Assembly (NCBI GenBank): GCA_964195995.1
Contig: CAXMQS010000030.1
Coordinates: 34,493 to 98,492, forward strand
Direction: 5' to 3'
Origin: CAXMQS01 sp964195995
GTDB taxonomy: Bacteria; Actinomycetota; Acidimicrobiia; Spongiisociales; JAOTWH01
Length of the DNA stretch: 64,000 nucleotides
A program made the translations under genes and the position numbers. Below are positions 16,151-24,882 of this stretch, piece by piece (position 1 is the first letter of the stretch; every line of letters starts with the position of its first letter). A model generated the notes under the pieces. That model did not search any database, had not been told where the DNA came from, and worked only from the letters and a program-made list of their open reading frames with translations.

Positions 16151-18343
16151 GTGCCCTTGTCGTTTTCTGACGACGCAGAACTCCGCGAATTGTTCCGCCA
16201 AGAGGTGGATGAGCGAGTCGCGCGACTCATCGAAGGCTCCCAGGCTCTCGCCGAGGGGGACGTCGTCGACGATGTTGCTGGGACGATGTTCCGCGAGGGC
16301 CACACCATCAAGGGAACAGGCCGGGTCATGGGTTTCGTTGCCATCTCCCGTGCCGGTCAGGCATTGGAAGGGGTATGGCAACAGCTTCAGCACGGTGACA
16401 TCCAGTCGAGTCCTCCCCTGGCCGCCGCCCTGGAGCAGCTGGCGCGGTCGATTCCGGACGCCCTCGATGCCGACGCAGAGGCAGGGAGTCCCGAGCTAAA
16501 CGCCGCGATCGCCGCGCTCAATGACGTGATGAGTGGGGTTCCGGCCGAATCTCCGCCGGTTGAACCTCCTGCCGTTCAGACTCAACCCGTCGCAGCAGAC
16601 GCCGAACCGGAAACGACGCAAGCTGCGGCAGTGATAGCGGCCGAGTCCTCTGCGGAGCAAGTTTCCCCTGAACCCGTTGCCGCAACGCAGATGGACACGG
16701 ATCTGAGCACAGTGCCAAGCGAGGAGGTCGATGAGGTCCTGGAGCTCGGTGGTCTACTCGGCGCTCTCGACACCTGGGCATCGGAGGAGATGACTCGAGT
16801 CAACGCAGCCCAGATGTACCGCCTCATCAACACCGTCGCGTCGCTCGACCTTCATGCGCAGGCCCTGCGTTCCATGATCATCGACGTCGCCGACGCGGTT
16901 GAGGCCTCCGGAACGGACGACCGGGCAGTCCAGCAGATCGCCTCGGGTATAACGGCGCTGGAACAGTCGGTGCGTCGGGCCCGTGAGTACGCCCTTCACC
17001 TGGCGGCCGCGCAGCTTCGTGACGTCACAGATACTTTCCCGCAGTTGGTCACTTACCTCGCCAAGAAGACGGGCAAGGATGTTCGCTTCGAGCTGATCGG
17101 AGACGAGTGTGGGGTCGACCGCCAGATAGTCGAGCGCCTTGGCGACCCTCTCCGACAACTCATCGTCAATGCGATCGAGCACGGAATCGAGACACCGGCT
17201 GAGAGAGCCAGCGCGGGCAAGCCATCGACGGCGACCCTCTCAGTGCGTGCTGCCATCAAGGATCACAGGATGGAGATCATCGTCGAGGACGACGGTCGTG
17301 GAATCGATTGGGAGGCAGTGCACACCAGGGCTCGCCGTCGCGGCCTGCTTCCGGAAGACTCTCCGTTCGATGAGGGCGCGGCTAGAGCGTTGCTCTTCGC
17401 CCCTGGGTTCTCGACGACTGACACCGCCTCAGAACTGGTCGGTGATGGCAATGGCCTCACGATGGTGGCCGAGCGGATAGAGGATCTCCACGGCTCGCTC
17501 GAGCTTGACACCGAGCTGGGCGTCGGGAGCAAGATGACTATCGCCGTGCCGACATCACGAGCCCTCCAGGATGCGCTCATCGTGCGCGCAGGCGGACAGC
17601 AATGGGGCTTCCCGGAGGCTGCGGTCGCGGACGTAGTCGAGCTGGCAGCGGATGTTCGCGCAAGTGGTCGGCAGGAGATCATGTGGATGGACCAGCTCAT
17701 CCCGCTCTATGACCTTGCAGCCGTCGTTGGGTTGCGAGTCGCCGACGAGCCTCGTCACGCCGTCGTCCTGAGGAACCCTCTCGGTGCCACCGCCCTTGCT
17801 GTTGCCGAAGTCGTGGGACAGCGCCAGATAGCCGCCAAGGAACTCGGACCCCTGCTCGGGGGGTCGCCGCACCTCACGGGTGCCGCCCTTCTTGGTGGTG
17901 GAGACGTGGTCGTGCTCGTTGAGCCGAACCGACTCCAAGAGCGGGCCAGGGCAGTCGATGACAACGTGTCTCCAGCGTTGAGTGTTCTCGTCGTCGACGA
18001 CTCCCAGGGAGCTCGCCAGGTTCTCGCAGGCGCCTTGGCGTCAACCGGGTTTGAGGTGCACGTCGCCGGTGGCGCCGAAGAGGCGCTGGCTTCGCTGGCG
18101 CTCCAGCCCGTAGATGCTCTGGTCGTCGACTTCTCGATGCCAGGTACCGATGGGGTCGATCTGGTGAACTCTGTGCGCAAGCTGAACCTCGATCTGCCGA
18201 TCGTGATGCTGTCTGGAGTCGCCACCCACGAGGACCAGGAGCGGGCACGGCTCTCTGGCGTCGATGCCTACTTCGACAAGGCTGATTTCCGGGAGGGCGC
18301 GTTGGCGGAGACGCTGCGCGACCTGATTGAGAGCCGATCATGA
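16151..18343 (+). CDS. CheA-like hybrid histidine kinase (Hpt-HATPase-CheW-receiver)
   Basis: A 730-residue cytoplasmic signalling kinase. An Hpt domain carries the phospho-accepting His51 in GHTIKGTGRVMG. A Glu/Pro/Ala-rich linker spans ~125-185 and a dimerisation region follows. The ATPase domain has an N-box LIVNAIEHGIETPAE (~335), the G-box DDGRGID and FAPGFSTTDTASELVGDGNG. A CheW-like domain spans ~470-600 and a receiver ~611-725, with its phospho-acceptor near Asp660 (VVDFSMPGTDG). No P2-like CheY-docking domain is evident. The start is GTG at 16151 (TTG at 16157 possible). The next gene, a receiver-GAF protein, overlaps by four bases and is the likely partner. No chemoreceptor, CheR or CheB gene is in the window, so a non-chemotactic output is likely. 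Confidence 0.9.
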   Translation: MPLSFSDDAELRELFRQEVDERVARLIEGSQALAEGDVVDDVAGTMFREGHTIKGTGRVMGFVAISRAGQALEGVWQQLQHGDIQSSPPLAAALEQLARSIPDALDADAEAGSPELNAAIAALNDVMSGVPAESPPVEPPAVQTQPVAADAEPETTQAAAVIAAESSAEQVSPEPVAATQMDTDLSTVPSEEVDEVLELGGLLGALDTWASEEMTRVNAAQMYRLINTVASLDLHAQALRSMIIDVADAVEASGTDDRAVQQIASGITALEQSVRRAREYALHLAAAQLRDVTDTFPQLVTYLAKKTGKDVRFELIGDECGVDRQIVERLGDPLRQLIVNAIEHGIETPAERASAGKPSTATLSVRAAIKDHRMEIIVEDDGRGIDWEAVHTRARRRGLLPEDSPFDEGAARALLFAPGFSTTDTASELVGDGNGLTMVAERIEDLHGSLELDTELGVGSKMTIAVPTSRALQDALIVRAGGQQWGFPEAAVADVVELAADVRASGRQEIMWMDQLIPLYDLAAVVGLRVADEPRHAVVLRNPLGATALAVAEVVGQRQIAAKELGPLLGGSPHLTGAALLGGGDVVVLVEPNRLQERARAVDDNVSPALSVLVVDDSQGARQVLAGALASTGFEVHVAGGAEEALASLALQPVDALVVDFSMPGTDGVDLVNSVRKLNLDLPIVMLSGVATHEDQERARLSGVDAYFDKADFREGALAETLRDLIESRS

Positions 18344-19317
18344 AGATCCTCATCGCAGACGACAGCGCGGTACTTCGTGCAGCTGTCATGAAGTTGCTGG
18401 TGGCAGATGGCTACGAGGTGGTAACGGCGGAAGATGGCGTCGACGCCATCACGAAGTTCTACGAGGAGCGACCCGACCTGGTACTTCTCGACGTGCAGAT
18501 GCCCAAGCTCAACGGCTACGTCGTATGCCGTCTTCTCAAGGAAGATCCCGGCGCGGCCGTCATCCCGATCCTCATCCTGACCGTCCGCAACTCTGCCGAG
18601 GACCGGTACTGGGGGGTCAAGTCGGGCGCCAACGGCTACCTCACGAAGGACGCTCTTGGCGATGAGCTGCTGGTCGCAGTTCAGTCGGCACTGGCTTCGC
18701 AGGCCCTGCGAGAGTTGACTACGGGTGCGGATCTGTCTCCGCCAGCAACAGGAGAGGCCGATGTGCTGACCCGGGTTTGCGAGATGCTCGATCGCAAGCT
18801 CTTCGAAGCCACCGTCATCAACGAGATAACCGCCGTCGCCATGAGGCCGATCGGGATCACCGAGAGCATCGAGGAGATCCTCACCAGCCTTGGTCGGCTC
18901 ATCGCCTTCGACGGCGCTGCCGTCGTTCTCCTCGAGGCTGCGCAAATGGAGGTGGTCACCAAGAATGCGCTGACAGAACCCGATAAGGACGCTTTCAACG
19001 AGCTCGCAGCGGAGCACCTGGCTCGGCTCGACAAGAGCATCGCCCTGCCTCCATCGAAGACGACCGTGCTTTTCGATGACACCGTCGCCGAGAGGGACAG
19101 GGGCTGGGAGACCTTCCACAGCGTTCCACTACGCAGTCGTGGCCAGCTCATCGGCATGCTGGCATTCGGCATGCACAACCCTGGTGCGATAACCGACGCC
19201 ATCACCGCGACAACGCGGACGGTTACCCCGGCCATAGTTTCGGTGCTGGAGTCAGCGAAGGACTTCCAGGCCAAGCTGACCTCAGAGGCTCGGGCCACCT
19301 TCTCCAGCCTCGCCTAA
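18340..19317 (+). CDS. Response regulator with C-terminal GAF-like domain
   Basis: 325 residues. The receiver domain (1-~120) has the acidic pair in LIADDSA and the phospho-acceptor Asp in VLLDVQMPKLNG near residue 52, with the conserved Lys in GYLTKDA. After a short linker, residues ~145-320 resemble a GAF domain (SIEEILTSLGRLIAFDGAAVVLLE ... SVPLRSRGQLIGMLAFG). No DNA-binding or enzymatic output domain is visible, so it probably acts by protein or small-molecule interaction. Its ATG overlaps the stop of the CheA-like kinase (ATGA). Confidence 0.85.
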   Translation: MKILIADDSAVLRAAVMKLLVADGYEVVTAEDGVDAITKFYEERPDLVLLDVQMPKLNGYVVCRLLKEDPGAAVIPILILTVRNSAEDRYWGVKSGANGYLTKDALGDELLVAVQSALASQALRELTTGADLSPPATGEADVLTRVCEMLDRKLFEATVINEITAVAMRPIGITESIEEILTSLGRLIAFDGAAVVLLEAAQMEVVTKNALTEPDKDAFNELAAEHLARLDKSIALPPSKTTVLFDDTVAERDRGWETFHSVPLRSRGQLIGMLAFGMHNPGAITDAITATTRTVTPAIVSVLESAKDFQAKLTSEARATFSSLA

Positions 19318-19358
19318 GGGCTCCGCCTAGGGGGCCAGGGACAGCGCGGGGTCGTTCG

Positions 19359-19364
19359 TACACT
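19359..19364 (+). promoter_or_regulatory. -10 box of the leaderless pcrA gene
   Basis: TACACT ends 6 nt before the ATG at 19371, and no SD is present. This supports the chosen start. Confidence 0.6.
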
Positions 19365-19370
19365 TCCTCG

Positions 19371-21551
19371 ATGGTCTCCTCCATCTTCGACGATCTCAAT
19401 CCGTCACAGCGCGAGGCCGTTGCCACGACCGATGGCCCGTTACTTATCGTCGCCGGCGCCGGCTCCGGCAAGACGCGAGTCCTGACCCACCGCATTGCCC
19501 ATCTGATCGAAGACCTCGCGGTCTCTCCCTATCAGATCTTGGCGATCACCTTCACCAATAAGGCGGCCGACGAGATGAAGGACCGTCTCAGGGAGCTGGT
19601 CGGTGATGTGGTCAAAGGCATGTGGGTCTCGACGTTCCACAGCGCCTGTGCCCGCATCCTGCGTAGAGAGGCCCACCGCTTCGGCTACAAGTCGTCCTTC
19701 TCGATCTACGACGCCGCCGATTCCCTGCGGCTGATCACTTACTGCGTACGCGACCTCGAGCTCGACCCCAAGCGGTTTCCTCCAAAGGGCATCAGGGCTC
19801 AGATCTCCAACGCCAAGAACGAGTTGATCGATTACGAGACTTTCGCTCAGCAGGGGGATGGGCTCTACCACGAGAAGGTCGCCGACGTCTACAGGATGTA
19901 CCAGCAGCGCCTGCTGGAAGCGTCGGCCATGGACTTCGACGACATGCTGATGGTGACAGTCGAGCTGCTCGGCGCTTTCCCCGAGGTGCTGGAGACCTAC
20001 CAGAATCGCTTCAGCCACATCCTCGTCGACGAGTATCAGGACACCAACCACGCCCAATATGTCCTCATCTCGAAGCTGGCAGCCAAGCACAAGAACCTCT
20101 GCGTCGTTGGCGACTCGGACCAGAGCATCTATGCGTTTCGAGGGGCCGACATCCGCAACATCATGGAGTTCGAGCGCGATTACCCGGACGCCAGGGTGGT
20201 GACGCTGGAACAGAACTACCGCTCAACGGAGGTCATCCTCGAAGCCGCCAACTCCGTCATCGCCAACAACACGGCCCGCAAGCCCAAGCGGCTGTGGACC
20301 GACCTGGGGAGGGGAGACGAAGTAGTTGTCTTCGAGGGCCAGGATGAGCGCGACGAGGCGGCGTTCGTTGCTGAGGAGATCGGCTCGCTCGAGGACGATG
20401 GCACCAAGCTCTCGGACATCGCCATCTTCTACAGGACCAACGCCCAGAGTCGAGTCATCGAGGAAGTGTTCGTTCGCTTCGGGATCCCTTACCAGGTGAT
20501 CGGTGGGCCGAAGTTCTACGACAGGAGAGAGGTCAAGGATGTCATCGCTTATCTACGGGTGCTGGTCAACTCTGCAGACACTGTCGCAGTTAAGCGAATA
20601 GTCAATGTTCCCAAGCGCGGGATCGGCAGCACCACTATCGGCCATCTCGATAGGGCCGCTGAAGCCGGAGAGATGAGCTTCTGGGAGGCACTCGAGGTTG
20701 CCGGCGATAACGGGCGACTCAACGCGCGAGCGCAAAGGCAGATCGCCGAGTTCATGAGCCTCATGGGGTTCCTCCGTGACAAAGCGGAAGACGGTCCGCG
20801 AGCTGCGCTAGAAGCCATCGGGACCGAGACTGGATACATCGATGAGCTGAACCGCGAGGGCACGATCGAGGCACTGGGTCGCATCGAGAACATCAAGGAG
20901 ATCATCACCGTCGCCGAGCAGTTCGAGGAAGCGGGACCCGGCCTTGTCTTCGAAGGTCGCGGCTGGGATGAGCTCAACGGGATCGAGCGCATCGAGCGAT
21001 TCCTCGAGTCCGTCAGCCTCGTTGCGGATGTGGACGAGCTCGACGGAGCCAGCCAGGCCGCAACGTTGATGACCCTGCACAACGCCAAGGGCCTGGAGTT
21101 CCCGGTGGTGTTCATCACCGGCCTCGAGGAGGGCGTCTTCCCCCACATGCGGTCTCTTGGCGATCCCGACCAGCTGGAGGAAGAGAGGCGGCTCGCCTAT
21201 GTCGGCATCACCAGGGCACAGCGCAAGTTGTACTTGGCTCATGCCTGGAGCCGCAATCTGTGGGGCGGCACCAACTACAACTCGTCGTCCCGGTTCCTAG
21301 CCGAGCTTCCGTCATCCATTACGACGGAGGCCAAGCGGCAGCGTCGTTCGGACATGGAGGAGAAGACCCCTCGCAGCACCATTAGCGGAGACGAGCTCAT
21401 CGTCGGCGATCGGGTCAGGCATGAACACTGGGGCGCGGGGACCGTGACCGAGATATTGGGGTCCGGAACGCGCGCCGAGGCCGTCGTCGGTTTCGACGGA
21501 GAGGGCGACAAGCGCCTGCTGCTGGCCTGGGCGCCCTTGGAGAAACTCTAA
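19371..21551 (+). CDS. pcrA: ATP-dependent DNA helicase PcrA/UvrD
   Basis: Superfamily 1A 3'-5' helicase for repair and for clearing recombination or replication intermediates. The 726-residue protein has the Q-motif LNPSQREAV, Walker A GAGSGKT near residue 30, motif Ia ITFTNKAA, Walker B DEYQDTN, motif III GDSDQSIYAFRGA, motif V TLMTLHNAKGLEFPVVF and motif VI EERRLAYVGITRAQ. The C-terminal extension VGDRVRHEHWGAGTV is the Tudor-like RNA-polymerase-interaction motif typical of PcrA. It is monocistronic, with a leaderless promoter in front and a hairpin behind. Confidence 0.97.
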   Translation: MVSSIFDDLNPSQREAVATTDGPLLIVAGAGSGKTRVLTHRIAHLIEDLAVSPYQILAITFTNKAADEMKDRLRELVGDVVKGMWVSTFHSACARILRREAHRFGYKSSFSIYDAADSLRLITYCVRDLELDPKRFPPKGIRAQISNAKNELIDYETFAQQGDGLYHEKVADVYRMYQQRLLEASAMDFDDMLMVTVELLGAFPEVLETYQNRFSHILVDEYQDTNHAQYVLISKLAAKHKNLCVVGDSDQSIYAFRGADIRNIMEFERDYPDARVVTLEQNYRSTEVILEAANSVIANNTARKPKRLWTDLGRGDEVVVFEGQDERDEAAFVAEEIGSLEDDGTKLSDIAIFYRTNAQSRVIEEVFVRFGIPYQVIGGPKFYDRREVKDVIAYLRVLVNSADTVAVKRIVNVPKRGIGSTTIGHLDRAAEAGEMSFWEALEVAGDNGRLNARAQRQIAEFMSLMGFLRDKAEDGPRAALEAIGTETGYIDELNREGTIEALGRIENIKEIITVAEQFEEAGPGLVFEGRGWDELNGIERIERFLESVSLVADVDELDGASQAATLMTLHNAKGLEFPVVFITGLEEGVFPHMRSLGDPDQLEEERRLAYVGITRAQRKLYLAHAWSRNLWGGTNYNSSSRFLAELPSSITTEAKRQRRSDMEEKTPRSTISGDELIVGDRVRHEHWGAGTVTEILGSGTRAEAVVGFDGEGDKRLLLAWAPLEKL

Positions 21552-21580
21552 GGGCCACGGCTTCGCTGCAGCAGCTGTGG

Positions 21581-21600
21581 GCTGTGGGGCCACAGCCTTT
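21581..21600 (+). terminator. Terminator-like hairpin after pcrA
   Basis: GGCTGTGG-GG-CCACAGCC followed by TT. A perfect 8-bp stem starting 30 nt after the pcrA stop. Confidence 0.6.
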
Positions 21601-21671
21601 CGGCCCAGAGTCCACAGCCAGCGGAGCGATCGCCGCCCCTTCTCGCCTTCCCGCAAGCGCGGTCGAGGCGG

Positions 21672-21677
21672 TAGCCT
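21672..21677 (+). promoter_or_regulatory. -10 box of the B12-subunit/sucCD operon
   Basis: TAGCCT lies 7 nt before the ATG at 21685, consistent with leaderless transcription of the operon head. Confidence 0.55.
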
Positions 21678-21684
21678 CGAATAC

Positions 21685-22077
21685 ATGCCAATCCGCGTCC
21701 TCATCGCCAAGCCGGGCCTCGACGGCCATGACAGGGGAGCCAAGGTCATCGCCAGAGCGCTGCGCGATGCCGGCGTCGAAGTCATCTATTCGGGCCTGCA
21801 TCAGACGCCCGAGCAGATCGTGGAGACCGCCATCCAGGAGGACGTCGGCGGCGTCGGCCTTTCTGTGCTGTCCGGTGCTCACATGACGCTGTTCCCGCGA
21901 GTCGCCGAGTTGCTTGCCGAACGCGGCGCGACCGACGTTGTCGTATTCGGTGGAGGAATCGTCCCGGACGCGGATATCGCCGAACTCAAGTCGAAGGGCC
22001 TCGCCGAGGTCTTCACTCCGGGAACTCCGCTGGCAACTGTCACCGACTGGGTGCACGCCCACGTTCCGGAGCGGTAG
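21685..22077 (+). CDS. Cobalamin-binding (C-terminal) subunit of methylmalonyl-CoA-mutase type
   Basis: A stand-alone 130-residue B12-binding Rossmann domain. The base-off/His-on motif DGHDRGAK (DxHxxG) lies near residues 13-20, followed by SGLHQTPEQI, the SVLSGAH motif and VVFGGGIVPD, all found in the small domain of methylmalonyl-CoA mutases that have separate subunits. It would bind adenosylcobalamin for a large catalytic subunit encoded elsewhere. It ends one base before the TTG of sucC, so it is co-expressed with succinyl-CoA synthetase, which handles the mutase product. Another acyl-CoA mutase partner (isobutyryl- or ethylmalonyl-type) cannot be excluded. Confidence 0.9.
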   Translation: MPIRVLIAKPGLDGHDRGAKVIARALRDAGVEVIYSGLHQTPEQIVETAIQEDVGGVGLSVLSGAHMTLFPRVAELLAERGATDVVVFGGGIVPDADIAELKSKGLAEVFTPGTPLATVTDWVHAHVPER

Positions 22078-23235
22078 TTGGACCTTTACGAGTACCAGGG
22101 CAAGTCGCTTTTCGCCCGCGTTGGCATGCCCGTTCCTGAGGGACGGTTGGCCCACACCGTGGCCGAAGCCAAAGCTGCCGCCCAGGAGTTGGGCGGACCG
22201 GTCGTCATCAAGGCGCAGGTGCAGGTTGGGGGTCGGGGGAAGGCCGGCGGCATCAAGTTGGCAGCGGATCACGACGAGGCGGCGAGCCACGCAGGGGACA
22301 TCCTCGGCATGGACATCAAAGGCCACACCGTCCATCGGGTGTGGGTGGAGAGGGCCTCCGACATCAAGCATGAGTACTACGCCTCGTTCACTCTTGACAG
22401 AGGGGCCAAGAAGCATCTCGCCATGGTCAGCGCGCAGGGCGGAGTGGACATCGAGGGCGTCGCCGCCACCGATCCCGAGGCGGTCGTCAAGGTTCACATC
22501 GATCCGGTCATGGGTCTGACCGACTGGCAGGCTCGGCAGCTCGTCTATCAGGCCAAGCTCGACCCTGCCATCGCCAGGCCGGCGGCGGCGGCGCTGCGGA
22601 AGCTCTACCGAGCGTTCGTTGATCTGGACTGCGATCTCGTCGAGGTCAACCCACTGATCGTCACCGACGACGATCAGGTGGTGGCCCTGGATGCCAAGGT
22701 GACGATCGATTCCAATGCCCTCTACCGACATCCGGACTTCGCCGAATTCAGCGAGACCTTTGTCGTTGATCCCATCGAGAAGCTGGCCACGGACCGCGGC
22801 CTCAACTTCATCAAGCTCGATGGGTCCGTCGGCATTATGGCCAACGGTGCCGGTTTGGCCATGGCGACCCTCGATGTCGTCGATCTTGTTGGCGGTGCCG
22901 CAGCCAACTTCCTCGATGTCGGAGGTTCGGCAGATGCAGACACCGTTACCGATGCCCTCGAGGTTCTCACCCAGGACGAGAACGTCGCCGCCGTCCTCAT
23001 CAATATCTTCGGCGGCATCGTGCGGTGCGATCTCGTCGCCGAGGGCATCGTTGAAGCAATGGCCCGGATGGAGCTGCCGTGGCCTTTGGTCGTCCGCCTC
23101 GACGGGACGAACGCCGCCGAGGCCAGGGCGATTCTCGACGACAAGGCGGCGGGCAAGATCATCCCTGCGGCGACGATGCGCGAGGGCGCCGAGAAGGCCG
23201 TTGCGTTGGCGGGGCCGAAGGTTGGAGCTCCCTAA
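22078..23235 (+). CDS. sucC: Succinyl-CoA synthetase, beta subunit
   Basis: ADP/GDP-forming succinate-CoA ligase beta chain of the TCA cycle. The 385-residue protein begins DLYEYQGKSLFARVGMPVP, has the ATP-grasp segment VVIKAQVQVGGRGKAGGIK, the metal-binding VEVNPL and the subunit-interface stretch VLINIFGGIVRCD. The TTG start follows the preceding stop directly, with GGAGCGG just upstream as SD. It overlaps sucD by one base (TAATG). Confidence 0.97.
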   Translation: MDLYEYQGKSLFARVGMPVPEGRLAHTVAEAKAAAQELGGPVVIKAQVQVGGRGKAGGIKLAADHDEAASHAGDILGMDIKGHTVHRVWVERASDIKHEYYASFTLDRGAKKHLAMVSAQGGVDIEGVAATDPEAVVKVHIDPVMGLTDWQARQLVYQAKLDPAIARPAAAALRKLYRAFVDLDCDLVEVNPLIVTDDDQVVALDAKVTIDSNALYRHPDFAEFSETFVVDPIEKLATDRGLNFIKLDGSVGIMANGAGLAMATLDVVDLVGGAAANFLDVGGSADADTVTDALEVLTQDENVAAVLINIFGGIVRCDLVAEGIVEAMARMELPWPLVVRLDGTNAAEARAILDDKAAGKIIPAATMREGAEKAVALAGPKVGAP

Positions 23236-24104
23236 TGGCCATCCTCGTCACAGAAGACACCAGGCTCGTCGTGCAGGGGCTCACCGGCCGAGAAGGACAG
23301 TTCCACGCTCTGCGCAACCGAGATTACGGGACCAACATCGTTGCCGGGGTCACACCGGGCAAGGGCGGCACCAGCGTTGAGGGGATTCCGGTTTTCGATA
23401 CCGTTGCTGCCGCTGTCGACACCACCGCAGCCAACACGGCCATGACGTTCGTGCCTCCCGCTTTCGCCGCGGACGCCATCCTCGAGGCCGCCGCCGCTGA
23501 TGTCGGCGTGATCGTGTGCATCACCGAAGGCATCCCGGCCCATGACGAAGCAAGGGTCTACAACTACCTCGAGCAGACGGCGAACGTTCGCCTCATCGGT
23601 CCCAACTGCCCCGGCGTCCTATCGCCGGGCAAGGCCAATGTCGGGATCATGCCGCCGAACATCGCGATGCCGGGCTCTGTTGGGGTGGTGTCGCGCTCCG
23701 GCACGCTGACCTACCAAGCAGTACACGAGTTGACGACGCGCCACATCGGCCAGTCGTCCTGCGTCGGCATCGGCGGCGACCCGGTGCCGGGGTCATCGTT
23801 CGTTGACATCCTCGAGTTGTTCCAGGCGGATCCCGAGACGAAGGCGATTGCCATGATCGGCGAGATCGGTGGCGACGCCGAGGAGACGGCTGCGGCGTAC
23901 ATCGCGGAGCATGTCACCAAGCCCGTCATCGGATACATAGCAGGCTTCACAGCGCCTCCTGGCAAGAAGATGGGTCACGCCGGCGCCATCATCTCGGGTT
24001 CCCAGGGCACCGCCGTTGCTAAGAAGGACGCTCTGGAAGCGGTGGGAGTCCGCGTTGCCACCTATCCCGAGGAGATCGGTGAATTCGTAGCCGAGGCGCT
24101 CTGA
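23235..24104 (+). CDS. sucD: Succinyl-CoA synthetase, alpha subunit
   Basis: CoA-binding and phosphohistidine-bearing chain of succinyl-CoA synthetase. The 289-residue protein has the CoA-binding VQGLTGREGQFH motif near residue 12 and the active-site His in KKMGHAGAIISG near residue 245. The ATG overlaps the sucC stop by one base. In-frame sequence upstream of 23235 is a shadow of sucC. Confidence 0.97.
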   Translation: MAILVTEDTRLVVQGLTGREGQFHALRNRDYGTNIVAGVTPGKGGTSVEGIPVFDTVAAAVDTTAANTAMTFVPPAFAADAILEAAAADVGVIVCITEGIPAHDEARVYNYLEQTANVRLIGPNCPGVLSPGKANVGIMPPNIAMPGSVGVVSRSGTLTYQAVHELTTRHIGQSSCVGIGGDPVPGSSFVDILELFQADPETKAIAMIGEIGGDAEETAAAYIAEHVTKPVIGYIAGFTAPPGKKMGHAGAIISGSQGTAVAKKDALEAVGVRVATYPEEIGEFVAEAL

Positions 24105-24129
24105 CTGGGTCGCACCTTCGGGGCCAGGC

Positions 24130-24744
24130 ATGACGGAACTGATCACTGCCTTCACCTTCGGGCTCGGGGCGGGTCTTGCGCCCGGCCCTCTACAGGCGAT
24201 CGTGATCACCTCGACCCTGCAGCGCGGCTTCGGGGCCGGGTGGCGGGTGGCGATGGGCCCCCTCATCACCGACGCTCCGATTATCGCTCTCAGCATCGCC
24301 GTCCTGTCGACGTTGCCCGGTGGCGCTCTCGATGGCATGGCGATCGCAGGCGGGGCAGTGCTCATCGCTCTTGGTGTGTGGAGTGTTCGCACAGAGAGGG
24401 CGGATGCCTCGGAGCACGAGACAGCGGCGGGTCGCGCTGATCTCTGGCGCGGGGCGGCTGTCAATCTGTTGAACCCGCACCCGTGGATATTTTGGCTGGG
24501 TGCCGGCGCCCCCCTCGTCCTCAGCGCCTGGCGTCGGTCACCGGCGTTGGCCGTCGGAGTGCTCGTCGTGTTCTACGGGCTGTTGGTTGGTTTGAAGGTG
24601 GGGACAGCCTGGCTCGTTGCTGGCGCTAGGCGCCGGTTGAGCCCCATGTGGCGGACGCGCCTGGTGTGGCTAGGTGGGCTACTGCTGGCGGCGGGGGGAG
24701 TGCTCGTTGCCTGGCAAGGCATAACCGGTCGTTTCAGCGGATAG
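24130..24744 (+). CDS. LysE-family exporter-like membrane protein
   Basis: A 204-residue protein with about six hydrophobic segments and the N-terminal LAPGPLQAIVITSTLQRGF motif, close to the G-PG-P signature of LysE/RhtB amino-acid exporters. A second family motif appears as NLLNPHPWIFWLGAG. It lies 25 bp after sucD and may be on the same transcript; its solute is unknown. CAGG lies close to the ATG as a weak SD. Confidence 0.85.
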   Translation: MTELITAFTFGLGAGLAPGPLQAIVITSTLQRGFGAGWRVAMGPLITDAPIIALSIAVLSTLPGGALDGMAIAGGAVLIALGVWSVRTERADASEHETAAGRADLWRGAAVNLLNPHPWIFWLGAGAPLVLSAWRRSPALAVGVLVVFYGLLVGLKVGTAWLVAGARRRLSPMWRTRLVWLGGLLLAAGGVLVAWQGITGRFSG

Positions 24745-24839
24745 GAGCATGCTGACCAATGACTTTTGCTACGAGCCGTCGCCTCGTCGACGAGATTGCT
24801 ATCGGTCGCCGACTCGCGGGTGAATTGCTCAGCACGCTC
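24745..24839. other. 95-nt element bounded by inverted repeats, upstream of folD
   Basis: GAGCATGCTGA (24745-24755) is the inverse of TCAGCACGCTC (24829-24839) with one mismatch; inside lies the 12-bp palindrome CTCGTCGACGAG (24783-24794). It may be a structured RNA or attenuator after the exporter gene. Nothing in it matches a riboswitch I recognise. Confidence 0.3.
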
Positions 24840-24870
24840 CTTAGGCGGCCGGAGGGCCGATAGCCGCTCC

Positions 24871-24876
24871 TAGTCT
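24871..24876 (+). promoter_or_regulatory. -10 box of the leaderless folD gene
   Basis: TAGTCT ends 6 nt before the GTG at 24883, with no SD between. Confidence 0.6.
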
Positions 24877-24882
24877 CGCTGG

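Noticed and set aside
21415..22731. A 438-codon minus-strand frame.
   Set aside because: Shadow of the end of pcrA, the B12 subunit and sucC, all with clear motifs.
24745..24882. Tetrahydrofolate riboswitch upstream of folD.
   Set aside because: The folD start is only 6 nt from its -10 box, so there is no leader, and no known THF-aptamer core is visible.
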